The translations under genes were made by a program, and so were the position numbers. Below the pieces are notes generated by a model, which worked only from the letters and a program-made list of their open reading frames with translations, searched no databases and was not told where the DNA came from. Shown one piece after another: positions 25,804-36,949 of a DNA stretch of 64,000 bases. The first letter of the stretch is position 1; each line of letters opens with the position of its first letter. Origin of the DNA: Pempheris klunzingeri (taxonomy: Eukaryota > Chordata > Actinopteri > Acropomatiformes > Pempheridae); assembly GCF_042242105.1 (NCBI RefSeq), contig NC_092035.1, positions 872,083 through 936,082 of the forward strand, given 5' to 3'.

Positions 25804-28536
25804 TTACGTCGACGCTGGTATTTTCTCTCCATCCAGCAGTAAAAAGTGCACAATGCCACTCTTTTTCTTCCCACTGCTCGTAGCTTTGATGCAGCACTCG
25901 TGCTCCCCCAGCGTGAAGAGCGTCTCTGTGCCGTCCTCCACAAACTCCCCCTGTGAACACACCCAGACAAGTCAATTATGGGGGAAAACATTTCTGAGTG
26001 TGTGACAGCATCATGGAAAGGATCCCTACAGAGAGAGACCTGGAAGATCCTTTTGGTTTAACCACAAACAGCACACACACCAGACTCCATTCACTAAAAC
26101 AGGGGTTTTAGAGAACAGGACACAGGAGCTGCTGCTCTGCTGCTGCCTCCATCAGTCAGTTTGTTTGTGTTATTGTGTGACTTTGGTGGTTTAAAGGTTT
26201 AGTTCAGATCCAAACTAACGCATTAGCTCAGTGATGGAGGCAGCAGTTGTCAAGGAAGTCCTGTTTTCTGTGATGTAAAATGAGTGTTTTTCTCAATGGA
26301 GTCTGGTGATGGAGTTTAATACTGAGACTTTTTAATTTGAATACAGATAACGGACCAACATGTTGTTGAAATAAAGAAAAATAAACAACCTTTTTGTTAA
26401 ATGGAAAACAGCCGTTACTGGACTCTCCTCAAAGACACCAGACTTCATTCACAAAATCAGTAATTTGACCCTTCAGAACACAGGAGTTGCTTGTCTCTTG
26501 CTGCCTCAATCTGTTGGTTTCTCTGTGTAACTATGTAATTTTGGTGCTTTAAAAGGTGCCTCAAACTAACATGTTACTAAAGGGTTAGCCGAACACAAAC
26601 TAACTAACTAATCATGGCAGTGGGAGACCATCCTCCTGTGTTCAAGTAAAATTGCTGTTTTCGCCAATGGAGTCTGGTGGCTTTGCAGCTAGCGACATAT
26701 CCCAGTGGAAATACAGCTTCAGATGAGGAGACGACGAAAAACTGAAAAAGTCCTTATCAAAGATGATTTACCAAAGATATTATGTTCATCTGATGCATCT
26801 GTGAGCTGCTTAGCAACCACAGTTATTTATTTCTATTTATTTATTTGTTGTTTATTCATTTATTAATATTTTATCTGGTAAAACTGCGATTAGCCGCAGA
26901 CGAGTCTTCATTAAATCAGTTTTTTTGCTGTTAGCTGCAGATGCAAGTTAAATTTTCGCAGATTTTTATATGTACCTGAGCCAACGTGGACATTTCAGTG
27001 ACATTAGAGTCGTGCTGTTAAAGGATCAAAGTGATGGATGATATTATCGATTATATCTGTTTATTTTAAGAATGAAGCTCCTGCAGTTTGTTCATTCTGA
27101 GGCTGAAAATGTTTCTGACTCTCACCATCGTTTCCATCTTCTGCCCGTTGCACCAAACATCCATGGTGTCCTTTTCTGTTGGATAAAAGAAGAAGAAATA
27201 TTTTATATATAATGATTAATCTTATTATCATGAATTAATCCCAGAGATGTCGGCACAGGTTTAGTGTCTGCAGCCTAACCGGGAGTCATGTTTCCTAAAA
27301 TAACCACGCAGCCTGAGCAGATTAGCCTCAGTGGGTCAAGTGTTCACCTACATTCCCTCCATGCTAATGCTATGCTAATGCTAACACCATCACGCCCAGG
27401 CGACACATCCGGCGCTCACCGAGGACGACCCTGTAGTCCTCGCCGCCCACTTTGAGCAGCCACGTCTTGGTGGTGTGGGCCCGGTTGTCGATGAACTTCT
27501 GCAGGCTCCTGCCGTCCACCTCCAGCGTGTACTCGTAGGCGAAGCCGGTGACCGCCTCGATGACGATGGTGGCTTTGGTGTCGGCGCTGCCCACCGTGAA
27601 GGTCTCCTTCCCGACCAGCTTGAACATCCAGTCTTTTCTGATGACTTCCTGTTGGGGAGATGTGTGGGTTTATGTTGTTTCTGGGCTGAGCTAGGCTAGC
27701 TGTTTCCCCCCACTTACAGTCTTTATGCTAAGCTAAGCTACGCTAACTGTCCACTCCATCAAACTTAAGACACCAAATAAGTGTTGAATTATTCCTTTAA
27801 TCATGTAAACACATTCTAATTCTTTTTAATCCTATATTTTTCCTTTATTTTTATTCTTTTTATTTTATTTTATATATATTTATTTGATGTTATTATAGAT
27901 TGGACTGGATAGCTACAGTTTTATATATTTATATATATGTTGAAGAGAAATAGGTTCAATAATAGATTATTATCAAAGAGATTTAAGCACAAATACGACA
28001 TTTTAATGTATTTTTGTACCTTAATATTAATTTAATCAACATCATCTTCAGCCATTTTGAGATAAATGAGACTTTTTCAACACTTTTCAGAGGAAACATT
28101 GAACTTTTTACTGCCAAACATTTATCTGAGAGCAAAATAACAAACACAAACCTGTTTTATATCGTTAAAGTTTAAAATTTCCAAAAATAAGTGAAGCTGC
28201 ACAACAGAGTTTTGTATTTGTACTGAAGTTAAATGTGGAATATCACCTGTGCTGCAGTATTTTAAAGTGTACTATTGGTGTTTTTACTCTGCTGAGAAGA
28301 GAAAATGATTCACCAACCAAACTCAGTTCATTTTTTTCTGGTTTTTAGCTTTTTAAAGCTGAAGAAGAAGGTGAATCGCCGACTCAGGCTCCCACAGACA
28401 CACCTGAGGAGCGTCTCACCTGTCCGTTGACGTAAACGATGCGTTTCCCCGTGGTGGTCCCGTGGGCGAACTCCACCCTGAAAACGCCGTCGCTCAGCGC
28501 CACCTCCCACACGGCCACCAGATCTCCTCCCAGCAT
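25804..28536 (-). CDS. faim: FAIM, Fas apoptotic inhibitory molecule (complete, 4 coding exons)
   Basis: Coding exons on the minus strand are 28420-28536, 27420-27648, 27126-27175 and 25804-25950. All have GT-AG borders, and the phases join (117+229+50+147 = 543 nt, 180 residues plus stop). The product begins MLGGDLVAVWEVALSDGV. It contains KDWMFKLVGKETF, GFAYEYTLEVDGRSL, MDVWCNGQKMET and GEFVEDGTETLFTLG, and ends EKIPAST. These match the two beta-sandwich halves of vertebrate FAIM, about 179 residues in mammals. FAIM is a soluble cytosolic protein that protects cells from death-receptor killing and from stress-induced protein aggregation (family knowledge). The start gives the short-form N-terminus and no earlier exon is needed. 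Intron 3 contains two foldback elements. Teleosts have two faim copies and I cannot tell which this is. Confidence 0.95.
25995..26695. mobile_element. two foldback elements inside faim intron 3
   Basis: The first unit (about 25995-26312) begins with the outer-arm block GTGTGTGACAGCATCATGGA, about 45 nt from the exon 4 acceptor. It closes at TCAATGGAGTCTGGTGA. The second (about 26405-26690) has inner arms only. Neither breaks the exons. Confidence 0.7.
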
Positions 28537-28622
28537 CTTTGAATCCTGCTGGAAAATCACTGAATCATCCTCTCAGCCCGAAAGCGTCCGTCATGTGTGA
28601 GGCGTGTTGGTCGGTGTGTGTT

Positions 28623-28659
<37 letters not shown>

Positions 28660-28800
28660 CCGTGGTGTCGGCTCAGCAGCAGGTGTATTACAGTAAGAGG
28701 ATTACCGAGGTGAGCTCACTCCACGCCGCCGCTGCCAATCAGGACAGGCGCCGGGTCGTCTGAGGCGGAGCAGGAGGCGGGTTTGACCTCTGACCTTTAC
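28537..28800 (-). promoter_or_regulatory. probable faim promoter region
   Basis: A GC-rich stretch upstream of the faim start contains ACGCCGCCGCTGCCAATCAG (an inverted CCAAT-type motif on this strand) near 28716-28741 and several GGCGG motifs. A pure (GT)n tract of about 33 bp (28624-28656) lies inside it. The transcription start is not visible. Confidence 0.45.
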
Positions 28801-28874
28801 CTGGGCCAGGTGAGAGGAAAGAGGGGGGTCAGAGAGAAGGTACAAGGACATAGAAATACAGTAAATAAATAAAT

Positions 28875-28910
28875 ACAGTGTGTTTGTGTGTCCAGTGTGT
28901 CTCCAGTGTC

Positions 28911-28984
<74 letters not shown>

Positions 28985-29670
28985 AGTGTGTGTGTCCAGT
29001 GTCTTCAGTGTCTTCAGTGTGTGTCCAGTGTCCGGTGTGTGTGTGTGTGTGTATACAGTGTGTGTCCAGTGTGTGTGTGTGTGTGTGTGTGTGTATACAG
29101 TGTGTATGTGTGTCCACAGTGTGTGTGTCCTGTGTGTCCAGTGTGTGTGTTCAGTGTGTGTGTCCAGTGTGTGTGTGTGTCCACAGTGTGTGTGTCCTGT
29201 GTGTCCAGTGTGTGTGTCCTGTGTGTGTGTCCTGTGTCTCCAGTGTGTGTCCAGCGTGTGTGTCCTGTGTGTGTGTGTCCACAGTGTGTGTGTGTCCACA
29301 GTGTGTGTGTCCTGTGTGTCCAGTGTGTGTGTCCTGTGTGTGTGTGTCTCCAGTGTGTGTGTCCTGTGTGTCCAGTGTGTGTGTCCAGTGTGTGTGTGTC
29401 TCCAGTGTGTGTGTCCTGTGTCTCCAGTGTGTGTCTCCAGTGTGTGTGTCCACTGTGTGTGTGTCCAGTGTGTGTGTGTCCAGTGTGTGTGTCCTGTGTC
29501 TCCAGTGTGTGTGTCCTGTGTCTCCAGTGTGTGTGTCCAGTGTGTCCAGTGTGTGTGTCCAGTGTGTCCAGTGTGTGTGTCCAGTGTGTGTGTCCTGTGT
29601 CTCCAGTGTGTGTGTCCTGTGTCTCCAGTGTGTGTGTCCAGTGTGTGTGTGTTCAGTGTCTCCAGTGTCC
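28875..29670. repeat. compound TG-rich minisatellite (TGTGTGTCC-AGTG / CTGTGTCTCCAGTG)
   Basis: About 800 bp built from TGTGTGTCCAGTG, TGTGTGTCCTGTGTCTCCAG and pure TG stretches, the longest at 28915-28981. All three forward frames and at least one reverse frame stay open for roughly 270-300 codons, but they encode only Cys/Val or His/Thr repeats, so these are not genes. It lies just upstream of the faim promoter region. Confidence 0.9.
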
Positions 29671-29674
29671 AGTG

Positions 29675-30650
29675 TGCAGGAAGTAACCTCAGGAAGCAGG
29701 AAGCAGCTCTTCCGTCTCTGCGGCGGTGTTTCAAAGCGTCTGTCTGAGAGGACGAAGGCTCTCTGTTGATTTTATTTATATTTTTTACTGATCTAAATAT
29801 TCAAATTTTCACACTTATCACATTTTTATTATAATTATATAATTGAAGTTATCTCATTTAAGTATTTTTATCCATTTTATGTGTTTTGTTAAACTGTTTT
29901 GATATCAGAAGAATCTTTCTCAACACAAGCTTTTAAACAAAAACAACAATAATAATAATCTAATAATAAAAACACGCTGCGTTTGCTGCCATCTGTGTTA
30001 ATAAAGTTTGATGAATTGAATCTTTGCTCTGCAGGAAATCAGCAGAAAAATCTAAACTTTCACTTTTGAAAAGAGGAAAAACGAGTTCAAACAGAGGACG
30101 GGGAGAAGAAATAAAGAGCTGCTGCTGGTCGGACGAGTCGGACCTGAATCAGAGTCTGAATCGTCACGGTAACACATGATGGAGATTAGAGACGTCATCA
30201 TTTCAGGTACTTTAGGCTCTTTAGGCAGGATCAGACGCTTCAATGCACATATTTGACACAAAAACCTCCTTTAAACACAACCAGAGGTCAAAAAATCTAA
30301 AGTGACCAGAGAGAACAAGTCCCAGTCTCAGAGAGAAATCATCTTATTTCTCAAGCAGAAACATTAAAAATAAGAAAAATTAAACAGTTAATTCAGGAAA
30401 ATATTCGACCTAAATTGAGAAAAATAAATTTAAAGTATATATATCCATTGACCTGAATATATGTTCAAATGAAATATAGAAACAATATTAGAAATGCATT
30501 AAAAACAATAAAAACATGTGAATAAATAGTTAAAGTTTAAAAAGGAACAGACTGTAAATGGTCACAGATCAGAAGGGAGTTCTGCATGTGGTTTGTCTGA
30601 AAGCTGCAGCGAACAGTTTCATGTTTTCAGAGAATCAAACCTCTAATCTG
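29675..30650. other. intergenic, no gene seen
   Basis: Mostly AT-rich single-copy-looking sequence with A-rich runs near 29930-29975 and 30355-30530. I see no exon, RNA gene or recognised repeat. Confidence 0.5.
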
Positions 30651-30655
30651 CCTCC

Positions 30656-31548
30656 ACTCTCCCTAAACTCTCCCTAAACTCTCTTTAAACTCTCCCTAAA
30701 CTCTCTTTAAACTCTCTCTAAACTCTCCCTAAACTCTCTCTAAACTCTCTCTAAACTCTCTCTAAACTCTCCCTAAACTCTCTCTAAACTCTCCCTAAAC
30801 TCTCTCTAAACTCTCCCTAAACTCTCTCTAAACTCTCCCTAAACTCTCTCTAAACTCTCTCTAAACTCTCCCTAAACTCTCTCTAAACTCTCTCTAAACT
30901 CTCTCTAAACTCTCCCTAAACTCTCCCTAAACTCTCTCTAAACTCTCCCTAAACTCTCCCTAAACTCTCCCTAAACTCTCTCTAAACTCTCCCTAAACTC
31001 TCTCTAAACTCTCTCTAAACTCTCCCTAAACTCTCCCTAAACTCTCCCTAAACTCTCTCTAAACTCTCCCTAAACTCTCCCTAAACTCTCCCTAAACTCT
31101 CTCTAAACTCTCTTTAAACTCTCTCTAAACTCTCTCTAAACTCTCCCTAAACTCTCTCTAAACTCTCCCTAAACTCTCTCTAAACTAAACTCTCTCTAAA
31201 TTCTCCCTAAACTCTCTCTAAACTAAACTCTCTCTAAACTAAACTCTCTCTAAATTCTCCCTAAACTCTCTCTAAACTAAACTCTCTCTAAACTCTCTCT
31301 AAACTCTCCCTAAACTAAACTCTCTCTAAATTCTCCCTAAACTCTCTCTAAACTAAACTCTCTCTAAACTCTCTCTAAACTCTCCCTAAACTCTCTCTAA
31401 ACTCTCTCTAAACTAAACTCTCTCTAAACTCTCCCTAAACTCTCCCTAAACTCTCTCTAAACTCTCTCTCAACTCTCTCTCTAAACTCTCTCTCTAAACT
31501 CTCTCTAAACTCTCTCTAAACTAAACTCTCTCTAAACTCTCTCTAAAC
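30656..31548. repeat. 11-bp minisatellite, (CTCTCYCTAAA)n
   Basis: About 890 bp, roughly 80 copies of an 11-bp unit alternating between CTCTCTCTAAA and CTCTCCCTAAA. The right half has frequent 5-bp TAAAC insertions (CTAAACTAAACTC). The C-rich units contain CCCTAAA, one base longer than the vertebrate telomere unit CCCTAA. The strand asymmetry is complete: pyrimidine plus AAA on one strand. Confidence 0.95.
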
Positions 31549-32974
31549 CAGTGAGGCGTGGACACGAGCGTCTGTTAAACTGAGGTTTTTTCTAAGGAGG
31601 TTTGGTGCCTGTGATGAACAAAGCTAAGTGAGCGGTGCCACCTAGAGGCCGAGGAGAAGATCACAGCGTTCGTCTTCTCCTGAAGAACTTTAATTCCACT
31701 GATATTTAGATTAAAAACTGAATCATTTGACTCGTTGTTGTTATTTTTAGCATCTTTAGTCCCTAAATATGTTGAATTGTTTACTTTCTCGTAGCAGCAA
31801 AATAATTCTCAGTAATGACGGCGAATTGATCCTGTTTATTTCAATATTTTTTCTTTCATTATTTTAAATTTATTCTCTTTACTGTTTATTTAATTTCTCT
31901 AAATGTTGTGATTTTCTGTTTCCATTATTTTTTTAAATGTATTTTATCTTGATATTTATTTTTTATTTATCTTTTCTAATAAGTTTAATCATTTTTAATT
32001 GATTTTGTTTGTTTTATTGTTTATTGAACTTCTCTAAATGTTTTTCATTATCTTAAATATATTGATTTTTTTCTATATAGATTTTTCATTGATTTTTAAT
32101 TGAACTTATCTGAATGTTGCTTTATCAGTTTATTTCCTTTTAATGTTCTAGAAAGAAACGTGGATTTTAGTGTCATTATCAGGTAAAAAATGTGTATTTT
32201 ATAGCAGGAAAAGCTCATTTTAAGTAAAGATTCCCTTATCATCCATTTATTTGCAGCATCTTTAGTCCCTAATTAGTGACAATACCAATTAATAGTAATC
32301 AATTCAATGTAAAAGCATTAATTTCCCCTGACTAGGTCTCTATTCTCCCTTTAATCAGCACCAAATCTCAGAGTAAATCTTCTGTTTTGTTTCTTATTTA
32401 TTCTATTAATTATCATTATTACTCAGAATGAACGAAGGATGAGTGAATGGTGTCCTGGAGGCCGATCAATAGAAGCATCAGTGATCAAATCTGACTTTTA
32501 TTATCAAATGGAGTTTGTTTACACACAGACGCCTTCAGTTCCTCCATAAATACACAGATAATAAAGATCCCAGTGATTTAAATAGAAAGAGTCCCTTTAA
32601 AACTGATTATAAATTATACGTGTTCGTCAGGGAGGTGAGCAATAAAGATTTTATACAAAAAGGAGTGTTTGGAAGATTGATTATTGATCAGGAATGTGCA
32701 GAAACACTCAGACAGACAGAAGAAGAAGAGTTTAAATGTTACGGTGGATTTCAGACGACGGTTTAAGGCACAAAATGACACATTTATGATCAAAGCTCAC
32801 GTTAAAGACGGACGAAACATTCACGACGACGCAGGAAACACAAGAAGAAGAAGAAGGAAGAACGTGGCCATAAGTTTACGGACACCACTGCTCACATTTC
32901 ACGTCACACGGCCAACGAAATAAAGTCTCAGTTTAGCTGCTTATTTAGCTTATTTTAAGTCTTTGCTCTCTTTT

Positions 32975-33545
32975 GGCTCCATTTTTGGTCTCCACCACCT
33001 CCTGAAGAGGAATATCTGCCATTTTAGCTGCTAAATGTGGCGCTACAGCCGCGTTTTCACCGCGGGAACGTTTCTAAGGATTCAGCAAGAGTGGGCGGCA
33101 TTTCACCGAGCTCTCAATTCAGCTCCGGGGACTGTTTTACCACCCAAAATGCTAGCAGCTAGCAGCAAAATGCTAGCAGCAGTTTGAGTACGATTGTCAT
33201 TAAAAACAACGTAATGACTCTTAGAACGCAGAGAAAAAAAGAGAGGGGATGGGTGGTTTTGTTTTTGGCTACTTGTGGGCTGCAGAAACTCTTTACTTGT
33301 TTATTTCCATGAGTCTTCTCTCTCTTTTAGCTCAGTTTTTGGTCTCCACCACCTCCTGAAGGGAATATCTGCCATTTTAGCTGCTAAAGTTCCACGGGAA
33401 CTTTCCCCTGGAACGAGGAACCTTTGCACAGACTTTATCGTACTAAATTAAGCTCCAGGGATTTAATTTTGACCCTAAAACTTGTTTTCGGGATGTGGCT
33501 AGCAACAGTTTGAGTACGATTTTTCCTAAAAAAAAACGTACAGAC
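32975..33545. repeat. pair of diverged direct repeats (32975-33230 and 33320-33545)
   Basis: Both copies share GGTCTCCACCACCTCCTGAA, AATATCTGCCATTTTAGCTG, an AAGCTCCAGGGA/CAGCTCCGGGGA block and AGCAGTTTGAGTACGAT in the same order. The middle contains GGAACNTT phrases similar to common fish DNA-transposon remnants (inference). Divergence is substantial. Confidence 0.6.
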
Positions 33546-33554
33546 TCGTACCTT

Positions 33555-33755
33555 TTATTTCTCAGATTCACGGCTTTGTTCTCGCCAAGGCCGCTCCCTC
33601 TCCTCATACATCGGCGGACTAATTTGCCTAATCTTCACGTCAGACGACAACGGGCTGACGGAGGCTTTTAGTTCCTTCAGAATAAAAGATTCTTTCTGAG
33701 AAACTGCTGAACTGGTCGTGTTCAACGACTTTTTCTTTCTCAGAAACGACGCCAT
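33555..33755 (-). CDS. small unrecognised open frame, 66 residues, doubtful
   Basis: The frame starts MASFLRKKKSLN and ends EERERPWREQSRESEK. It is charged and not low-complexity, unlike most spurious frames here. A donor-like AAAAG/GTACGA follows directly after the stop. I do not recognise the protein. Its 3' end overlaps the edge of the repeat copy at 33320-33545, and there is no domain, signal peptide or membrane segment. It could be a chance frame, a first exon or a repeat fragment. Confidence 0.15.
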   Translation of the reverse strand: MASFLRKKKSLNTTSSAVSQKESFILKELKASVSPLSSDVKIRQISPPMYEERERPWREQSRESEK

Positions 33756-34465
33756 GAGAGCCGTGAGAGTGAACCAGAGGAATAAAGTTTAAGTACTACG
33801 CTTCTTTTTTTTTTTTTAAACTTACAAAAATACATTCAAATCGTATGTATTCAACATTGCTGTGACCAATTCCTGAATAAATGCCACTTTTCAGGCGTAT
33901 TTCTAATTTTTTTTTTATGCGTAAATAAAGAAAAAAAAGAGCTGAAACTGACTTTAAAGCTCCGTAAATCCTTTCACGTGGTCATTTTCTAAAGTGTTAC
34001 AGTAAAAACATCGACTATCGACACCTGACGTCAACCCCATGATCCCTCCGGTGGAAAGACGTAGTGTCACGATCAGACAGTCAGCTACGACAGTTCGGTG
34101 GCGAGTGTCCGCATCCTTTTGGCCACGTGGACACGAGCAGGAAGCAGAAGTACCCGGGTTACTTTAAAACAAACATGTACAATAATGGAGCAACATGAGC
34201 CCAAATACATCGAGTCTCTTTGTCTCTTTGAATTTTATACATTTGAGAAAATACACGTTCAGGTGTAGAAATAAATGCCCCACTGAAAGCCCAGGTGAGG
34301 GGCGGGACCATTAAAAGTGTCAGGTGTTCCCCCTCCCCAGCTGATGAAGTGAGTGTTGATGTCTGTAGAGAAGCTGTGCAGCCGTCAGCCATGTTTGTTT
34401 TTTGTTGGGTTTTTATGTTTTTTTTTTGGTTTTGGCACGTTGTCACCTGGGCGGCACCCTCCAGG

Positions 34466-36020
34466 TTAAAGTATGCAGCAGCGCTTCTTCTTCTTCTTGC
34501 CGCTCGGTCCGTTTCTGTCTTTGCTCTCCGCCATTTTCTTCTTGCGGACCTCCCGCATGAGGTCGAAGAACACCTGACAGGAGAGGAAGAGGGTTCAGCG
34601 GAAAATCTGCCATTTTTTAAACTGAGTTTGGCGTTTTTATTTTAACCTTTAGTTAGAGTGAGTCTTATTTTGAACAAAAAAAAAAAGATGTTGAGATTAA
34701 TACTGGTCTCAATCTGAGCAAGTTTGGGTACCATGGTCCTGCTGTTTTTACAACGTGGGCCCTATTTTGGTTTAACCACCAACAGCTGTTATATCGCTCT
34801 CTGCACACACACCAGACTCCATTCACAAAACCAGGGATTTTACCTCACAGAACAGAGGAGCTGCTGGTCTGCTGCTGCCTCCATCTGTTAGTGTGTTTCT
34901 GTTCTGAGTGTCACACAAATATTGTGTAGCATCCAAACTGACCCTTTAAAACACCAAACTCACACAACAATGCAAACAACCTACCTGATTGAGATTGTGA
35001 TAGACCAGCAACAAATTACCGTTTTTGTTAATGTAGTCTGGTGTGTTTGCAGAGATTGTTGTTGTTTGTGTACCTTGTCCACGTTGGCTCTCGTCTTGGC
35101 CGAAGTCTCCACGTATTGCACCCCCCACTCACTCGCCTTCGCTGTGGCCTCGTCAGCAGAAACCTGCCGCCGCTCCTCCAGGTCCGACTTGTTCCCCACC
35201 AGGAGCAGAGGGATCGCTTCCTCCTCCTTCACCCGCAGGATCTGCTCCCTAACACACACACACACACACACATATAAGACATATTTAGATATTTGTAATG
35301 TAAACTGAGCATAACTCAAAAGGTTTCACATTAACTAACACCAGAAGCAGGCACTCTTCAGACCCACCAGACTCCATTGACAAAAACAGCAATTTTACTT
35401 CTCAGTACACTGCCTCAATCAGTTAGTTTATTGTGCTACTGTCATGTTTTACAGGTTTAGTTGGAATTTTTACTGACCCTTTAAACCACCAAAGACGCAC
35501 AAAAGCACAAACAAACTAACCAACAGAGGCAGCAACAGACCAGCACCTCCTTTGTTATCTGGTGTTAAATTACTGTTTTTGTCAATGGAGTCTGGTGGTG
35601 CTCTGGAAGCACTAACACACCTGAACTCAGACGTGGCTGTGAAGGACTCGTGCTCTGTGATGGAGAAGACCAGCAGGAAACCCTCCCCGCTGCGGAAGTA
35701 GTTGTCTCTGATGGCGGCGTAGTCCTCCTGCCCCGCCGTGTCCAGGATATCGATCTGAACGTCCTCGCCGTCCAGAACCACCTTCTTCCTGTAGCTGTCG
35801 GCCTTGGTGGGCTCGTAGTCCTCCACAAACTGGGAGCACAGAAACCATTAAGTGGCAGGAATCAGAACAGCAAGGGTGTATGGGAAGTGTAGTGCTGAAG
35901 CCTCACCTCGTCGTACATGAACTGCAGGGTGAGGGCGGACTTTCCCACCCCACCGCTGCCCACCATGATCACCTTATGGAGAGCCAGGGAGGTCTGGTTC
36001 TTGTTCTTGCCGGAGGCCAT
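34466..36020 (-). CDS. ralb: Ral small GTPase, probably RalB (complete, 4 coding exons)
   Basis: Coding exons are 35907-36020, 35621-35829, 35074-35248 and 34466-34573. All have GT-AG borders and phases that join (114+209+175+108 = 606 nt, 201 residues). Visible G motifs are P-loop GSGGVGKS (21-28), switch [10 protein letters not shown] (43-51), DTAGQE (68-73), NKSD (127-130) and ETSAK (155-159). The tail is polybasic and ends CCIL, a geranylgeranylation-type CAAX box (198-201). Ral proteins act at the plasma membrane and endosomes on exocyst and RalBP1 (family knowledge). [17 protein letters not shown] and [12 protein letters not shown] fit RalB better than RalA. Human RALB also neighbours INHBB, as here. 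The CCIL end and short tail are RalA-like or unusual. An acceptor at 36062 shows that the 5' UTR continues in an upstream exon. Each of the two introns after exons 2 and 3 is largely foldback element. Confidence 0.93.
34750..35060. mobile_element. foldback element in ral intron between exons 3 and 4
   Basis: Opens at GGTTTAACCACCAACAGC and ACCAGACTCCATTCAC (about 34811), and closes at TTAATGTAGTCTGGTGTG near 35045. It occupies most of this 500-nt intron and ends about 15-25 nt from the exon 3 splice donor at 35073. Confidence 0.65.
35360..35605. mobile_element. foldback element in ral intron between exons 2 and 3
   Basis: Inner arms CACCAGACTCCATTGACAAA (about 35367) and TTTTTGTCAATGGAGTCTGG (about 35576-35595) form a palindrome. 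It makes up about two thirds of the 372-nt intron and ends about 25 nt from the exon 2 donor at 35620. Confidence 0.7.
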
Positions 36021-36164
36021 GACTCTGGTCTGTCTCAGAGCTCCGTCTGACTACTGAAGGCCTGCAGAGACGGACTAAATTACACACATGCATGCACTAT
36101 TGTCCAACAGCTGATAGAAAACAGAACCACACGCTTCCGTGAACATCAAACATGCCTGACAGCT

Positions 36165-36510
36165 TTATGGAAAGGATCCCAACAGGGATAAACCTGGAAG
36201 ATCCTTTTGGTTTCACAAACACACCAGACTCCATTCAAAAAAACAGCTATTTTACTTCACACAATACAGGAGTTGCTGGTCTAGTTACAGTGACTTTGGC
36301 GTTTTATAGTGCAACTTTGGCACCCACCTAACCCTTTACAACACCAAAATCACAATAAAACCCAACAAACTCACAGATTGAGGCAGAATTGGATCAGCGA
36401 CTCCTGTTTCCTGTGAGGTAAAAATAGCATTTTTGTCAGTGGAGTCTGGTGGCTTTGAATCGAGCAACATAATGGCTGCTTCTGGTTAAACAAACCAGAT
36501 CTTAAAGTAA
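36165..36510. mobile_element. foldback element in the ral 5' UTR intron
   Basis: Left outer block ATGGAAAGGATCCCAACAGG (about 36172) and inner arm ACCAGACTCCATTCAAAAAA (about 36223), closed by GTCAGTGGAGTCTGGTGGCT near 36435-36454 and the CTGGTTAAACAAACCAGATC block. It is intronic if the ral leader starts near 37.2-37.6 kb. Confidence 0.6.
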
Positions 36511-36949
36511 GAAGCATGAGACGGAGGCCCAGACTGGAGCTAGGGCCCCATGGGGACATGCTCCCAGGTCCCAGATGTTACACCCTTGGGTGTGCTCCAG
36601 TAGCTGTCAGATGAAGGGCCTCCTGATAAGGAGCCACTGATAGCACACAGCTGTGCAAGTGCGTGGAAAAAACCCCCACTTGTCAGTGACCTTTGCTGCT
36701 CCGTGTCGGTGCGGGCTGCAGCCTGCAAGGACACGAACACTCCTACCCTATGAGTGGTTTAAAGTGTCCCAAACAGTGGGAACTTCCAATAACCTCAGCT
36801 GTAAAACAAATACGAACAATAAATGAACAGTGCTCCTGGTTCCACTAAAAGAGGAACTATAATTCAAGCTGTCAACACGCAGCTTCAGCTTCCTCTCTGC
36901 ACAAACCAGCTGACAGCTGGAAGCCACTTTTTACCAGACAGCCACTTTA

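Larger units (their letters stand above)
31550..34460. other. intergenic between faim and ral, mostly no gene seen
   Basis: 31550-32480 and 33760-34460 look like AT-rich non-coding DNA. 32500-32925 holds only short open frames with no motif that I recognise. Two diverged repeat copies lie at 32975-33230 and 33320-33545. A single small open frame at 33555-33755 is listed separately. Confidence 0.5.

Noticed and set aside
28829..29769. Frames of 268-301 codons on both strands
   Set aside because: They translate the TG-rich minisatellite into Cys/Val or His/Thr repeats in nearly every phase. There is no start context or domain.
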